From: Bryobacterales bacterium
GTDB lineage: Bacteria > Acidobacteriota > Terriglobia > Bryobacterales > Bryobacteraceae
Direction of reading: 5' to 3'
NCBI GenBank assembly: GCA_020851555.1
Contig: JADZCM010000030.1
Coordinates: forward strand, 1-58,622
DNA length: 58,622 nt
Shown in pieces: positions 38,546 through 47,582 of this stretch; the first letter of the stretch is position 1; each line of letters starts with the position of its first letter. Position numbers and translations under genes: made by a program. The notes beneath the pieces are model-generated. The model saw only the letters and a program-made list of their open reading frames with translations. It did not search any database and was not told the origin of the DNA.

Positions 38546-40273
38546 ATGTTACACCTGCCATTCCTGAAGAGACTCCCGGCTCGCCGGACGTGGCCCAGGT
38601 TCGTAGACCTGGTGATCCTGGCTGCGGTCTTCGCGGGCCTGTACGGGCTGTCCCGTGTGGCGGCCGAGTTTGCCTCTCCGCTGGTCCCCGCAGCCGCGAT
38701 CTCCCGGCGGCCCTCCGCGCTTCCTGCCTACACCGCGTACTCGCTGTTTCGAATCGGCGCCGCCTATCTGCTCAGCTTGGCGTTCTCACTGGTGTACGGA
38801 TACGCCGCCGCCTACAGTGCGAGGGCCGAACGAATCATGATTCCCCTCCTGGACATCCTGCAATCCATCCCGGTTCTCAGCTTCCTGCCCGGGGTCATGC
38901 TGGCTTTGGTGGGCCTGTTTCCGGCACGCCAGCTTGGATTGGAGCTTGGCGCAATTCTCTTGATCTTCACGGGCCAGGCATGGAACATGACCTTCAGCTT
39001 CTACTCGTCCCTGAAGTCCATACCCGGCGAGTTGCGCGACGCGGCCACGGTGTGCGGCTTCAGTTGGTGGCAGCGGCTGTGGCAACTGGAACTCCCGTAC
39101 GCCGCCATCGGCCTCATCTGGAACTCCATGATGTCGGTGGCCGGAGGATGGTTCTTTCTGATGGCTTGCGAGATGTTCGTGCTGGGGCGCCGGGACTTCC
39201 GTTTGCCCGGTCTCGGATCTTACCTTCAGGCTGCCGCGAGCGCCGGAGATACCCAGGCCATCGTCTGGGGCATAGCCGCCATGGTCATTGCCGTCGCCGC
39301 CGTGGATTCGATCGTGTGGAGACCATTGGCCGCCTGGGCCGATAAGTTCAAATTTGAGGAGGTGGACGGTGCGCCCGCCAGGCCTCCCCATTCGCTGACC
39401 ATGCTCCGCCGGTCAAGGGTCGCCGCCCTTGTGAGGGAGCGAGTGGCGGCGCCGTTGATGGAACGTCTCAACCAGGCTTTCGTTCGCACTGGGCGGGATG
39501 CGGGGCGCCGCCACGGGCCGCGGGGGCGCTCCTGGGCCGGCGGACTGGCCGCCGGAGCAGGCGCCGCGGTTCTCGGCTACCTGCTCGCCCGCGCGGGAAT
39601 TGTATTGGCAGGAATTACGCGGGGCGAGTTGGCGGAGTTGGGGGTGGGCGCGGCGGCGACCTTCGCGCGCGTCGTCACGGCTCTGACCGCCGGCGCCGCC
39701 TGGAGCATTCCCGCCGGCGTCGCCATCGGGCTCCATCCGCGTCTGGGGCGTATTGCGCAGCCGTTGGCGCAGCTTGCCGCCTCAATTCCGGCGACGGCTC
39801 TTTTCCCGGTAATCGTTCTGGCTCTCAGCCGGTCGCGCGGAGGATTCGCGGTGGCTTCGGTCCTGCTTATGCTTCTGGGAACGCAGTGGTACATCCTGTT
39901 CAACGTGATTGCGGGGGCCGTTGCGATACCCAACGACCTGAGGGAAGCCGCGCGCGTCTGCCGCTTCGGGAGGGTCCAGCAGTGGCGGCAGTTGATCCTG
40001 CCGGCGATCTTTCCATATCTGGTCACCGGCCTGGTGACGGCGGCGGGGGGCGCGTGGAACGCCAGCATCGTTGCCGAGTACTTTCATTTTAGAGGCGCGG
40101 TTCTTTCCACCCCCGGGCTCGGCTCCATCATCAGCAAGGCCGCCGATGCCGGGAATTTCGACCAGCTTCTTGCGGCCACCATCGTCATAGTGCTGGTTGT
40201 CGTTGGCATCAATCGCTTGTTCTGGCACAAGCTGTACCACCTGGCTGAGACACGCTACAAGTTGGATACTTGA
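38546..40273 (+). CDS. duplicated anion ABC transporter permease
   Basis: A 575-residue permease with two fused binding-protein-dependent transport domains. Each half has about six TM helices and an EAA-type loop that docks the ATPase: IPGELRDAATVCGFSWWQRL in the first and IPNDLREAARVCRFGRVQQW in the second. A basic cytoplasmic linker (about 285-325) joins them. This matches the duplicated-permease anion transporters (COG4986 type). The fused protein with one ATPase gene is a complete transmembrane unit, but no substrate-binding protein is encoded nearby. Confidence 0.9.
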   Translation: MLHLPFLKRLPARRTWPRFVDLVILAAVFAGLYGLSRVAAEFASPLVPAAAISRRPSALPAYTAYSLFRIGAAYLLSLAFSLVYGYAAAYSARAERIMIPLLDILQSIPVLSFLPGVMLALVGLFPARQLGLELGAILLIFTGQAWNMTFSFYSSLKSIPGELRDAATVCGFSWWQRLWQLELPYAAIGLIWNSMMSVAGGWFFLMACEMFVLGRRDFRLPGLGSYLQAAASAGDTQAIVWGIAAMVIAVAAVDSIVWRPLAAWADKFKFEEVDGAPARPPHSLTMLRRSRVAALVRERVAAPLMERLNQAFVRTGRDAGRRHGPRGRSWAGGLAAGAGAAVLGYLLARAGIVLAGITRGELAELGVGAAATFARVVTALTAGAAWSIPAGVAIGLHPRLGRIAQPLAQLAASIPATALFPVIVLALSRSRGGFAVASVLLMLLGTQWYILFNVIAGAVAIPNDLREAARVCRFGRVQQWRQLILPAIFPYLVTGLVTAAGGAWNASIVAEYFHFRGAVLSTPGLGSIISKAADAGNFDQLLAATIVIVLVVVGINRLFWHKLYHLAETRYKLDT

Positions 40274-40339
40274 TCGCGGGCAGGGGGGAGAATCACGCAA
40301 GTCCGGCACGGCTTGACGCCGGCGTCGGGAGGGGGTCGA

Positions 40340-42223
40340 ATGCGAGCGTTCCTTGAGATTCTGATGCTGGGCCGTGACCGGCTGAAGGCTTTTGCCGTGG
40401 CGGCCATCCTGGTCTCGCTGGGCACGGGCGCGATCCTCATGGAACCGTTGATCTACCGGTCGATCATCGACGATATCGCGGGGGTCTTTGTTGCGCCCCG
40501 CGCGGTGGTTCAGGCGGAAACGGCGATCGAGCGCGCGGCAGGCGCCATGAACCACCTCCGGCCCAGTATCGGCAGGATATTCCGCGTGCCCATGACGCCC
40601 TACGCCCCGGACGACGGCGGGCGGCGCACACTGGAGAATCGAACCGCGCACGAGGCGGCGGCCACGGTCATTCTCGGGGCCCTGCTTCTGGTTGTGATTC
40701 GCCTGCTGGCCGAGTGGTTCAAGCGGCTCGGGGACAACCGTGCGGCTGCTCTCGCCGCTGACGTGGAACGCGGCTTCATCCTGCGGACGTTCCGGCACGT
40801 GATTCGCCTGCCTCTTGGTTTTTTCACCACGCGGGCCAGCGGCGCGCTGGCGCGTCAGATCGACCAGTCGGATAACGTGGCTCCAGTATTCACCGCCGCG
40901 GCGCAGGACCTGTGGCCGGACCTGTTGAGGCTGCTCGCGATCCTCGTCATCATGCTCACCGTGAACCGCGAACTGGCGATCGTGTCTGCCGTTACAATCC
41001 TGGTCTACGCGCTGGTGACGTGGAGGCTGACGCGCACCATCGAAAGCGAATCCGAACGCTACTACGCCCTGTGGGACGACGTGTCAAGCCGGATCCAGCA
41101 GGCGGTGGCCGGCATCAAGACCGTGCAGGCCCATGCGGCCGAAGATCATGAGGCCGCGCGCGTCGAGGAAGCCAGCAAGGCCGCCTACGATTCGTTTCTC
41201 TGGCGCAATCGAGTGCAGAACCGCTACACGTTCATGCAGGACGCCGTCATCAGCGTCTCCAAGGCCTGCGTGCTGGCCGCGGGCGGACTGAAAGCTCTCG
41301 AACATCAATTGACGCCGGGGGATGTGGTGATGTTCCTGGCGTATCTGGACCGGCTCTATGGACCGATAGAGAGCCTTACCGGCATGTACACGGACATGCG
41401 GCAACACATCGCCGGGATTCGCCGCGCGAAGCGCCTGATGGAAGAGCCCGTTGCTCTCGGAGAGGATCTCCCGCCCCTGCGGCCGGAGCATGGGTCTGTC
41501 AGCTTTCGCGATGTCGGCTTCGGCTATGCGCCTGGCCGCAAGGTGCTCGACGGCGTCTCGTTCAATCTGAAAGCGGGGGAGCGCACGGCGCTAATCGGCC
41601 CCTCCGGCGCCGGCAAGACCACCATCGCGGACCTGCTGGTTGGCTTGTATCGCCCTCAGCGCGGGCAGGTGCTCGTGGATGGACAAGCGGTGGACCAGGT
41701 GTCGCCTTCGTCGGTCAGGGCGGCGATACGGGGCGTCGCCGCCGACGGGACGCTCTTCGGGACGACTATTGCGGAAAACATCCGTTACGGCCACTGGAAC
41801 GCGTCGGAAGAGGACGTGCGGCAGGCCGCGGCGCTGGCCGGCCTGGAGCCGGTGCTCGAGCGTCTGCCGGACGGCCTGAACACGGTGATCGGAGAGCGCG
41901 GCGTGGCCCTCTCGGCGGGAGAACGCCAGAGGGTGCTTCTCGCCCGCGCTTTCGTGGCCCGCCCAACGGTTCTCATTCTGGATGAGGCCACTGCGAACCT
42001 CGATTTCCGGACGGAGATCTCCGTCAAGAGGGCGCTGTCCGTGCTCTCGGAAGGCCGCACCACGCTTCTGGTGGCGCACCGGCGGTCGATGCTGACTAAC
42101 GTGGACCGCGTGCTCGTACTGCGCGAGGGCCGGATTGAACAGGATGGGACTCCGGAAGAGCTCATGCAGAGCGGCGGCTATTTCCGGGACATGATGTTGC
42201 AGGCCGGGGAGGCCCCGCGGTGA
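40340..42223 (+). CDS. ABC exporter (fused permease-ATPase) with altered Q-loop
   Basis: A 627-residue type IV ABC exporter half-transporter. About six TM helices (1-300) with an enlarged first periplasmic loop of about 90 residues (PRAVVQAETAIERAAG onward), then the nucleotide-binding domain: Walker A GPSGAGKTT near 420, Walker B TVLILDEATANLD, signature LSAGERQRVLLARA and switch His in VAHRRS. The Q-loop Gln is replaced by Ala near 468 (GVAADGTLF where relatives have VPQD). It probably works as a homodimer exporting lipid, peptide or drug. The ATG was chosen for its GGGAGGGGG site. It follows the anion permease by 66 bp. Confidence 0.88.
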   Translation: MRAFLEILMLGRDRLKAFAVAAILVSLGTGAILMEPLIYRSIIDDIAGVFVAPRAVVQAETAIERAAGAMNHLRPSIGRIFRVPMTPYAPDDGGRRTLENRTAHEAAATVILGALLLVVIRLLAEWFKRLGDNRAAALAADVERGFILRTFRHVIRLPLGFFTTRASGALARQIDQSDNVAPVFTAAAQDLWPDLLRLLAILVIMLTVNRELAIVSAVTILVYALVTWRLTRTIESESERYYALWDDVSSRIQQAVAGIKTVQAHAAEDHEAARVEEASKAAYDSFLWRNRVQNRYTFMQDAVISVSKACVLAAGGLKALEHQLTPGDVVMFLAYLDRLYGPIESLTGMYTDMRQHIAGIRRAKRLMEEPVALGEDLPPLRPEHGSVSFRDVGFGYAPGRKVLDGVSFNLKAGERTALIGPSGAGKTTIADLLVGLYRPQRGQVLVDGQAVDQVSPSSVRAAIRGVAADGTLFGTTIAENIRYGHWNASEEDVRQAAALAGLEPVLERLPDGLNTVIGERGVALSAGERQRVLLARAFVARPTVLILDEATANLDFRTEISVKRALSVLSEGRTTLLVAHRRSMLTNVDRVLVLREGRIEQDGTPEELMQSGGYFRDMMLQAGEAPR

Positions 42224-42263
42224 AGGAGGCCGGGATACGCTCCTCGCGCGAAGCCGGCGCCTC

Positions 42264-43925
42264 TTACCGGCGCTCAAGGCCCACCAGTTTCCACCTGGCA
42301 GCCGTGCGGCGGAAGTATGCCCGCACCGGAGTGCTCCAGGACGGATAACCGGCGCTCACGGCGCTGATGTCCACGCGTACGAAGCCGGCTGTTGACGGCA
42401 GCGCGCCCGGCGCCCGTATTCTGGGGCTGCCGCCCGGGACCGGGTCACCGATCGGCGCACTCTCTCCGGTGCTGTTGTCGAACGTGTACCACACCGTCCG
42501 GTAGGAAACGGATTCCGCCTCCACGAGCCCGGCGTCGACCACGGCGTTCTGAAAAACGAGCACGCCCGCTGCGTCGAGCGTGGGGTTCACGACCGGATTG
42601 ACCGCCGCCAGATAGGCGCGTCCGATGGCGTTCCGCCGCAGGATGAGAGTCCGGATCATGTAGCTCTCCGCCGACGGGTCGCTGTACTTGCCGCTCTTCA
42701 CGGCGGCTGTAATCATCCCGTCGCTGATTGCCATGACCCGGCGCGCGGCCCAGAACTTGTCGAAAGGGTCGGCGCGGATATAGGCTGCATTCGGCACACG
42801 GCTCCTCCACGCCTCCGGATCGTACCGTTCGCCTTCAAACCGCCCCACACCACGCAGCGCCGGGTAGCGAATCGTGCGCCAAGGTTCGACGGGAAACCCC
42901 AATCCCGGCAGTTTCCTCAGCAGCGGCGCGCCGGCGTACAGGTACTGGAAGCCTTCCCAGAAGTCGTTCGGACCGATGCCGGCGCTGCCTAGCGTCGATC
43001 CGAAGTCGAGCGGGTGATGCCGGACGATCATCTTGCCGTGGTCCCGGACGAGCGTGTCGAGAGTATTGCCGGCTTTCGCGTCCACACGGTCGATCCAGGC
43101 AGCGAACACCCCCATGCCGCGCAGTTCCCGGCGGTTTTCGTGCGGAACGACGTCGTTGGGGTCATCGCTGCGCGTCCCGTAGTGGAGGAACTCGCCGACG
43201 GGCTTGCCTTCGAGTTGCCTGCTGGCAAGCACGCGGTAGGAGCCGTCCGGGCTGCGCTCGGCCTGATTCAGCACCCGGCGGACATCCCCGGGGGTCATGC
43301 GCCGCCGCTTGCCGTTCACCCGGATGGTGGCCTTCCCGTCCAGCCTGAGGCCTTCGGGCCTGAGCACCGCCACGTGCGTTTCCGCAACGTTATACCCGAG
43401 GGCCCAGAACAGCTTGGTGGACACGACTTCCGCCGCGGTGGCCTGTTCAGGATACCCCGGAGCATCGAATTTCAAAAACCACTCGATGCCGGCCGGGTCC
43501 ACGATCGTGAAGCCAGGCCGGACGCCTTCCGACTTGCCCGAGACCACGGTCCAGCGTCCCGAGGCCGGTCCCGCCGTCGTGTCGGGGCCTCTGGCGACGT
43601 CAGCCGCGGTCAGCGTGCCGGATCCAGCCCGGTCGGTGAACCAACTCGAATCGGGGACTTCGTCTATGCTGTTGACGTTCTGCGCGGGTCGTACCGCGGG
43701 ATCGCCCTCCTTTGCGAACAGGGCCGAGATGATGTCCCACGGCAGATGGATGGGAAAAGGCTGCACTCCCGCGGCGTCCGCCGGGTCCGGCTCGCTGGAA
43801 ACGGGGTCGTCCGGAAAGAACCTGGGCTTGTCCGCGCCCGCAATCAGACCAACCGTCAAGAGCGCCGAAGCGGCCAGATGAGTGATCCCGCGAAGGAACT
43901 TGCGCATGACTTCCGCCGTTTGCAT
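42264..43925 (-). CDS. secreted protein with protein-kinase-like fold motifs
   Basis: A 553-residue exported protein; I know no named family. Signal peptide about 1-31 (FLRGITHLAASALLTVGLIAG). Residues 125-310 carry motifs in the order of the protein-kinase-like superfamily: a SGKSEGVRPGF loop and FLKFD with Lys152, a helix with Glu166 (ATAAEVVSTKLFWALGY), a catalytic-loop-like DRVDAKAGN (Asp282, Lys284, Asn287) and LDFG (307-309). This resembles HipA/PI3K-like or Fam20-like kinases more than Hanks-type kinases. The C-terminal 150 residues are beta-rich. The start was chosen for GAGGTGG before it. Last gene of a four-gene operon, 8 bp after the barrel gene. Kinase activity is inferred only. 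Confidence 0.72.
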   Translation of the reverse strand: MQTAEVMRKFLRGITHLAASALLTVGLIAGADKPRFFPDDPVSSEPDPADAAGVQPFPIHLPWDIISALFAKEGDPAVRPAQNVNSIDEVPDSSWFTDRAGSGTLTAADVARGPDTTAGPASGRWTVVSGKSEGVRPGFTIVDPAGIEWFLKFDAPGYPEQATAAEVVSTKLFWALGYNVAETHVAVLRPEGLRLDGKATIRVNGKRRRMTPGDVRRVLNQAERSPDGSYRVLASRQLEGKPVGEFLHYGTRSDDPNDVVPHENRRELRGMGVFAAWIDRVDAKAGNTLDTLVRDHGKMIVRHHPLDFGSTLGSAGIGPNDFWEGFQYLYAGAPLLRKLPGLGFPVEPWRTIRYPALRGVGRFEGERYDPEAWRSRVPNAAYIRADPFDKFWAARRVMAISDGMITAAVKSGKYSDPSAESYMIRTLILRRNAIGRAYLAAVNPVVNPTLDAAGVLVFQNAVVDAGLVEAESVSYRTVWYTFDNSTGESAPIGDPVPGGSPRIRAPGALPSTAGFVRVDISAVSAGYPSWSTPVRAYFRRTAARWKLVGLERR

Positions 43926-43933
43926 GGTCCACC

Positions 43934-45124
43934 TCAGAAACTGAAGCCGTGGGTGATGTTGAAGCGCCACCCCTCGGCGCTGCGGGCCACGTCGACCCTG
44001 AGCGCGGTGAACGTGGGACCGTGAAAGCGCACGCCAAAGCCCACGCTGCGCTTCAAGCCGCCGAAGCCAAGCTCAACCCGCTTTGCGGCGACTTTGCCTT
44101 CGTCGAAGATCACGGCCATATCCACGAGCGGTGACGCTGCCCAGCGCAGTTCGCTCCGCAACAGCAGGCTGTGCCGGTCGGCGAACCTGTACTGCCCGAA
44201 GCCCGGCAGTGTGTCACGGCCGCCGACGGCCGGCAGCATGAAGTAGGGAACCGCCTGCCCCGCGGCCGTACCGGTAAGCTCGGCCCGGCCCTGAAGCGCG
44301 ATGACCCAGTTATCGTGGACCACGGGGATGAACTGCCGAAGATCCACTTCCGCCCGATCAAAGGAGAATTGGCCGCCGCGGTCTGCGTAGCGGTGGAGAG
44401 CAAGGGAATACAAGGCTCCGCGCCGCGTATAGCCGGGGGATTCCCGTGTGTCGTAAGCGGCAAAGCCGCCGGCGTGCACCCACGTGGGCGCCGAGCCCAG
44501 GCCTGGAGTGCTGGAGGCAAAGAACAGTCTGCCGATCGAGGGCTCCGGTCCTGCGCCTTCGCTTGAATGAGCGCCGAAGTACCCGACGCTGCCTCCGTAC
44601 AGAAAATGCCGGGCGGCCCTGCCCCGGAGTCCGACGCCCGCGTCGACGGTTCGCAGGCCATAGCTGACTTCATTCGCTCGGGAACTGGAATTGCCCACAC
44701 CGAAGTACGGGAGGTCGGGAGCCTCGTCCCATTTCGCGAACACAACGACGCGGACCCGGTCACCCGCCGCCGGCGGCAATTCGAGCACGCTTTGTAGCTG
44801 TCTGTAGTTCTTGACCGACCAGGCCGCCCTGGTCGTCCACAGCGCGCGTCCGGCGGGAACCGCGTAAGCTGCGCCGCCGCCAAGACCCGCTCCGGCGCGG
44901 AAGTCGCCCAAAGTCAGCCGGAGCGCCGGTGGCTCGGGGAAGAAGAACCGCTCCAGCCTCGTGATAATGACATCGCCTCTTTCCCTCTCTTCCGGCTTCA
45001 CGCCCGCCGCCTTCGCGGCCTTGTCCTGGAGGATCCGGTCCGTCCGGGACGTCTGGGCCAAGCCATGCGCCGCCGCGAGGCACACGCTCAGCGCTAAGCC
45101 CGTCGAAATTCGTCTCCTCAGCAT
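43934..45124 (-). CDS. short Omp85/BamA-type outer-membrane barrel
   Basis: A 396-residue outer-membrane protein. After a signal peptide (about 1-23) there are only about 45 residues before beta-barrel sequence starts, so POTRA domains are missing. Barrel hallmarks include LPGFGQYRFADRHSLLLRSE (the LRGY-like loop and following strand of the D15/BamA C-terminal domain) and the terminal strand ending HGFSF with aromatic last residue. It may be a passive or substrate-specific surface-exposure channel. A strong GGAGGG site precedes the ATG; it lies 12 bp after the carrier gene and 8 bp before the kinase-like gene. Confidence 0.8.
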   Translation of the reverse strand: MLRRRISTGLALSVCLAAAHGLAQTSRTDRILQDKAAKAAGVKPEERERGDVIITRLERFFFPEPPALRLTLGDFRAGAGLGGGAAYAVPAGRALWTTRAAWSVKNYRQLQSVLELPPAAGDRVRVVVFAKWDEAPDLPYFGVGNSSSRANEVSYGLRTVDAGVGLRGRAARHFLYGGSVGYFGAHSSEGAGPEPSIGRLFFASSTPGLGSAPTWVHAGGFAAYDTRESPGYTRRGALYSLALHRYADRGGQFSFDRAEVDLRQFIPVVHDNWVIALQGRAELTGTAAGQAVPYFMLPAVGGRDTLPGFGQYRFADRHSLLLRSELRWAASPLVDMAVIFDEGKVAAKRVELGFGGLKRSVGFGVRFHGPTFTALRVDVARSAEGWRFNITHGFSF

Positions 45125-45136
45125 CCGGCCCTCCAG

Positions 45137-46525
45137 CTACTCCGAACCCGCGGGGGTCCTCGCGGGCTCCCGTAGAATGACCCACGCGAGCCGCATCCAC
45201 CCCAACGTCAGAACCACATTGCACAGGGCGAACGGCCGCACGCCCAACCCGAGCAGATGCGCCCCCAGAAAGACCAGCACGGCGCTCACGACATCTCCCA
45301 TCCGAACGAAGAAGGTATCGACGGTCTGCTTGGCGAGGTACTTGGCGCGGCGTGTCGTGGGGAGCCATAGCATGCCTCGAACGGTATTGTTCAACGAATA
45401 GTCGGTGGCGCTTTCCACGACCTTGCCGGCCGCGACAACGGCCAACAAGGGCAGCACGCTCATCGTTCCCGCGTCCAGGAAGGCGAGTACGGGCAGGACG
45501 AAGAACGCCGCGCCGAAACCCGCGTACTTGACCACGCGCGATACTACGAGCGCCTGCAAGGCCAGGCTGAGGCCGTCGACGTAGAGATAGTAACCGGCAT
45601 AGAAAGCCCCGATGTGGCTGGTGACCGCCCGCGCCGCAAGTTGGCCGCTCCCGGCCGCGTTCCTGGCGGCCTCCGACACCACCTTGGCGAGGAGGTAGTC
45701 GCCGTTGGTCTTCACCAAGGTGAAGGTCAGTGAGAAAAGCGCGATAAGGCCGATGTATCTCTCCCGGAGGACGAGCCGGAAGGCGTCACTGCTCGAACCG
45801 CCCAGGGGCATCGCGGCGGCCTGTGGGGGCCCTGTCCGGAAAGACCGGACTTCACGCCAATGCACCACCTGCGCAATCACCCCCGAAAACAGCAATACCG
45901 CCGCGCCCGCCAGCAGCGGTGCAATCGCGCCCAGCGACTGAATCAGCACCTTGGCCAACCCGGAACCCGCCACCGCTCCAAGCGAGGCGCCCAGCCCCAG
46001 TAGTGGAAACAGCCGCTTTCCGGCCTCTTCGGAGTAGATGTCCGCGGCGAAGGCCCAGAATTGCGCGACGATCATCATGTTGAAGACCGCAATCCAAAGG
46101 TAGAAGCCCAGCGCCACGGCGGTGGTTGAGCCTCTCAGAGCCGCGGCGAGGTAGAAACCGAGCAGATTGGCTGCGAAGAAGGCCGTGACCCAGACGATCA
46201 AGCGGTTACGCGGCACCGCGACCGCCAGCTTGGCGTAGAGCGGCAAAGCAATGAGCATGGCCATGGCCGTGGCCGCGGCCATGTAGATCTTGTCTTCCGC
46301 TCCACCCGGGAGCTGAAGAATCAGAGCTTCCCGGACGGGCTTAATGCAGGAATACGCTGCCAGGAGCAGGAAGGAATAGAGCGAGAGCAGCAGCGCCGTC
46401 GGCGCCTCCCCCGCTCTGACCTCGGTGATGATGCCGAGGGAGCGCACCAGGAGCGAAGACTCCCTTTGGGTGCCCGGTCCAGGACTGCTGAAGGCAGTGC
46501 CTGTTCCTGTCGCGTGGTTTGTCAT
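45137..46525 (-). CDS. NTP/NDP exchanger-like (ATP:ADP antiporter family) membrane carrier
   Basis: A 462-residue membrane protein with about 12 TM helices resembling the bacterial/plastid nucleotide-exchanger family (Npt/Tlc type; MFS-like). Segments such as PTALLLSLYSFLLLAAYSCIKPVREALIL, LVKTNGDYLLAKVV and LAKQTVDTFFVRMGDVVSAVLVF match that family. In obligate intracellular bacteria such carriers import host ATP; in free-living acidobacteria the role is unknown. Start set at MTNHATG, 43 bp after the PAP2 stop; the longer upstream frame overlaps the PAP2 gene. It precedes the Omp85-type and kinase-like genes. Confidence 0.8.
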   Translation of the reverse strand: MTNHATGTGTAFSSPGPGTQRESSLLVRSLGIITEVRAGEAPTALLLSLYSFLLLAAYSCIKPVREALILQLPGGAEDKIYMAAATAMAMLIALPLYAKLAVAVPRNRLIVWVTAFFAANLLGFYLAAALRGSTTAVALGFYLWIAVFNMMIVAQFWAFAADIYSEEAGKRLFPLLGLGASLGAVAGSGLAKVLIQSLGAIAPLLAGAAVLLFSGVIAQVVHWREVRSFRTGPPQAAAMPLGGSSSDAFRLVLRERYIGLIALFSLTFTLVKTNGDYLLAKVVSEAARNAAGSGQLAARAVTSHIGAFYAGYYLYVDGLSLALQALVVSRVVKYAGFGAAFFVLPVLAFLDAGTMSVLPLLAVVAAGKVVESATDYSLNNTVRGMLWLPTTRRAKYLAKQTVDTFFVRMGDVVSAVLVFLGAHLLGLGVRPFALCNVVLTLGWMRLAWVILREPARTPAGSE

Positions 46526-46568
46526 GGTTCTCAAGCCGTTGCGCAACCGGCGGCAACCGGGAGACGGT

Positions 46569-47582
46569 CTACCACGTGTGCACCAGGGCCACTCCCCAAC
46601 CGCCCGGCAGGCCAAACGGCAGCAGGACGGCATGCGGCCGCCCGTCACGCACCACCGTGCGCCCCGCAACGGTTCCCACCGCTGCGCCGAAAACCACGTC
46701 GCTCAGGGAATGCACGTTGTCGTGAAGGCGCGACATCGCAACATAGGCGGCCAGCCCGTAAACCGGAAGGGCCCAGCGCCATCCGTGATGCCTCTCGATA
46801 ACAGCGGCGGTCGCGAAGGTCATGGCCGCGTGTCCTGAGGGAAAAGCGTATCCTCCGCTTCCGTCGGGACGAGGCCGCCGCACGGTGTACTTCAAAGGCT
46901 CCACCATCGCCTCGGTGACTATTTGAGCGCGCAGCAGATCCAGACCCACGCGCGCAACATGGCTCTTCCCCGTGGCGCGCCCCAGCAGATACGCCGCCGT
47001 CGAAGCCCCCATCAGCGTGCCGGCGTTCCCCAGAAAGTCGCCCATCTTGAACAGTCCCCCGTCGTTTTCCAGCCGTTGATTAAAGCCGGAATCGGCCGGA
47101 TGCACCGCCAGCGCCGCCCCGCCGCCGGCCGAGGCGATCAGCAGGGAGTCCAGGGACGGCAGGTGCTTGAAGTCGCCGCCGAGATCGCGAAAGAGCGTCC
47201 GGAGGCTGGCGGCTTGAGGCGGAGACGTGTGGTTCGGGCCTGGGGCGCCGGCGAGCGCCTGCTGGGCGCGGGCGGAGGTCTCCTCAATCCGCTGTAAATC
47301 CGTGACGGCGCCTTCCCCCACCTCTTCGGCAAGGACACTCATCTCGGTTGCGAGAGCCTGCAATCTCTCTTTCGCCGGGGCGAGAGCACTCGCGGCGGCA
47401 TCCCCCAGACATTTGCTCGCGGCAGTCAACTCACCCGCGGCGGCCGGAAGGTCCTTTCGCGCGAGAGCGGCTTTGGCGCTCTCGACGTGATCCTTCAGGG
47501 TGAGTTCCGCCGTCGCTGCCGGCCCTGTACCCAGCACGGCGGCCGCAGCCAAAGCCGAAAAGCACGTCCGGAATCTGAACAT
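46569..47582 (-). CDS. exported PAP2-family phosphatase
   Basis: A 337-residue exported protein: signal peptide about 1-26, a helical region of about 110 residues, then a PAP2 acid-phosphatase domain with the three motifs KYTVRRPRP (about 228-236), PSGH (about 247-250) and SRLHDNVHSLSD (about 283-294). Members dephosphorylate lipid phosphates such as undecaprenyl diphosphate or free phospho-metabolites at the periplasmic face. The extra N-terminal helical region is not usual. AGGAG lies before the ATG. It heads the four-gene operon that ends with the kinase-like gene. Confidence 0.85.
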   Translation of the reverse strand: MFRFRTCFSALAAAAVLGTGPAATAELTLKDHVESAKAALARKDLPAAAGELTAASKCLGDAAASALAPAKERLQALATEMSVLAEEVGEGAVTDLQRIEETSARAQQALAGAPGPNHTSPPQAASLRTLFRDLGGDFKHLPSLDSLLIASAGGGAALAVHPADSGFNQRLENDGGLFKMGDFLGNAGTLMGASTAAYLLGRATGKSHVARVGLDLLRAQIVTEAMVEPLKYTVRRPRPDGSGGYAFPSGHAAMTFATAAVIERHHGWRWALPVYGLAAYVAMSRLHDNVHSLSDVVFGAAVGTVAGRTVVRDGRPHAVLLPFGLPGGWGVALVHTW

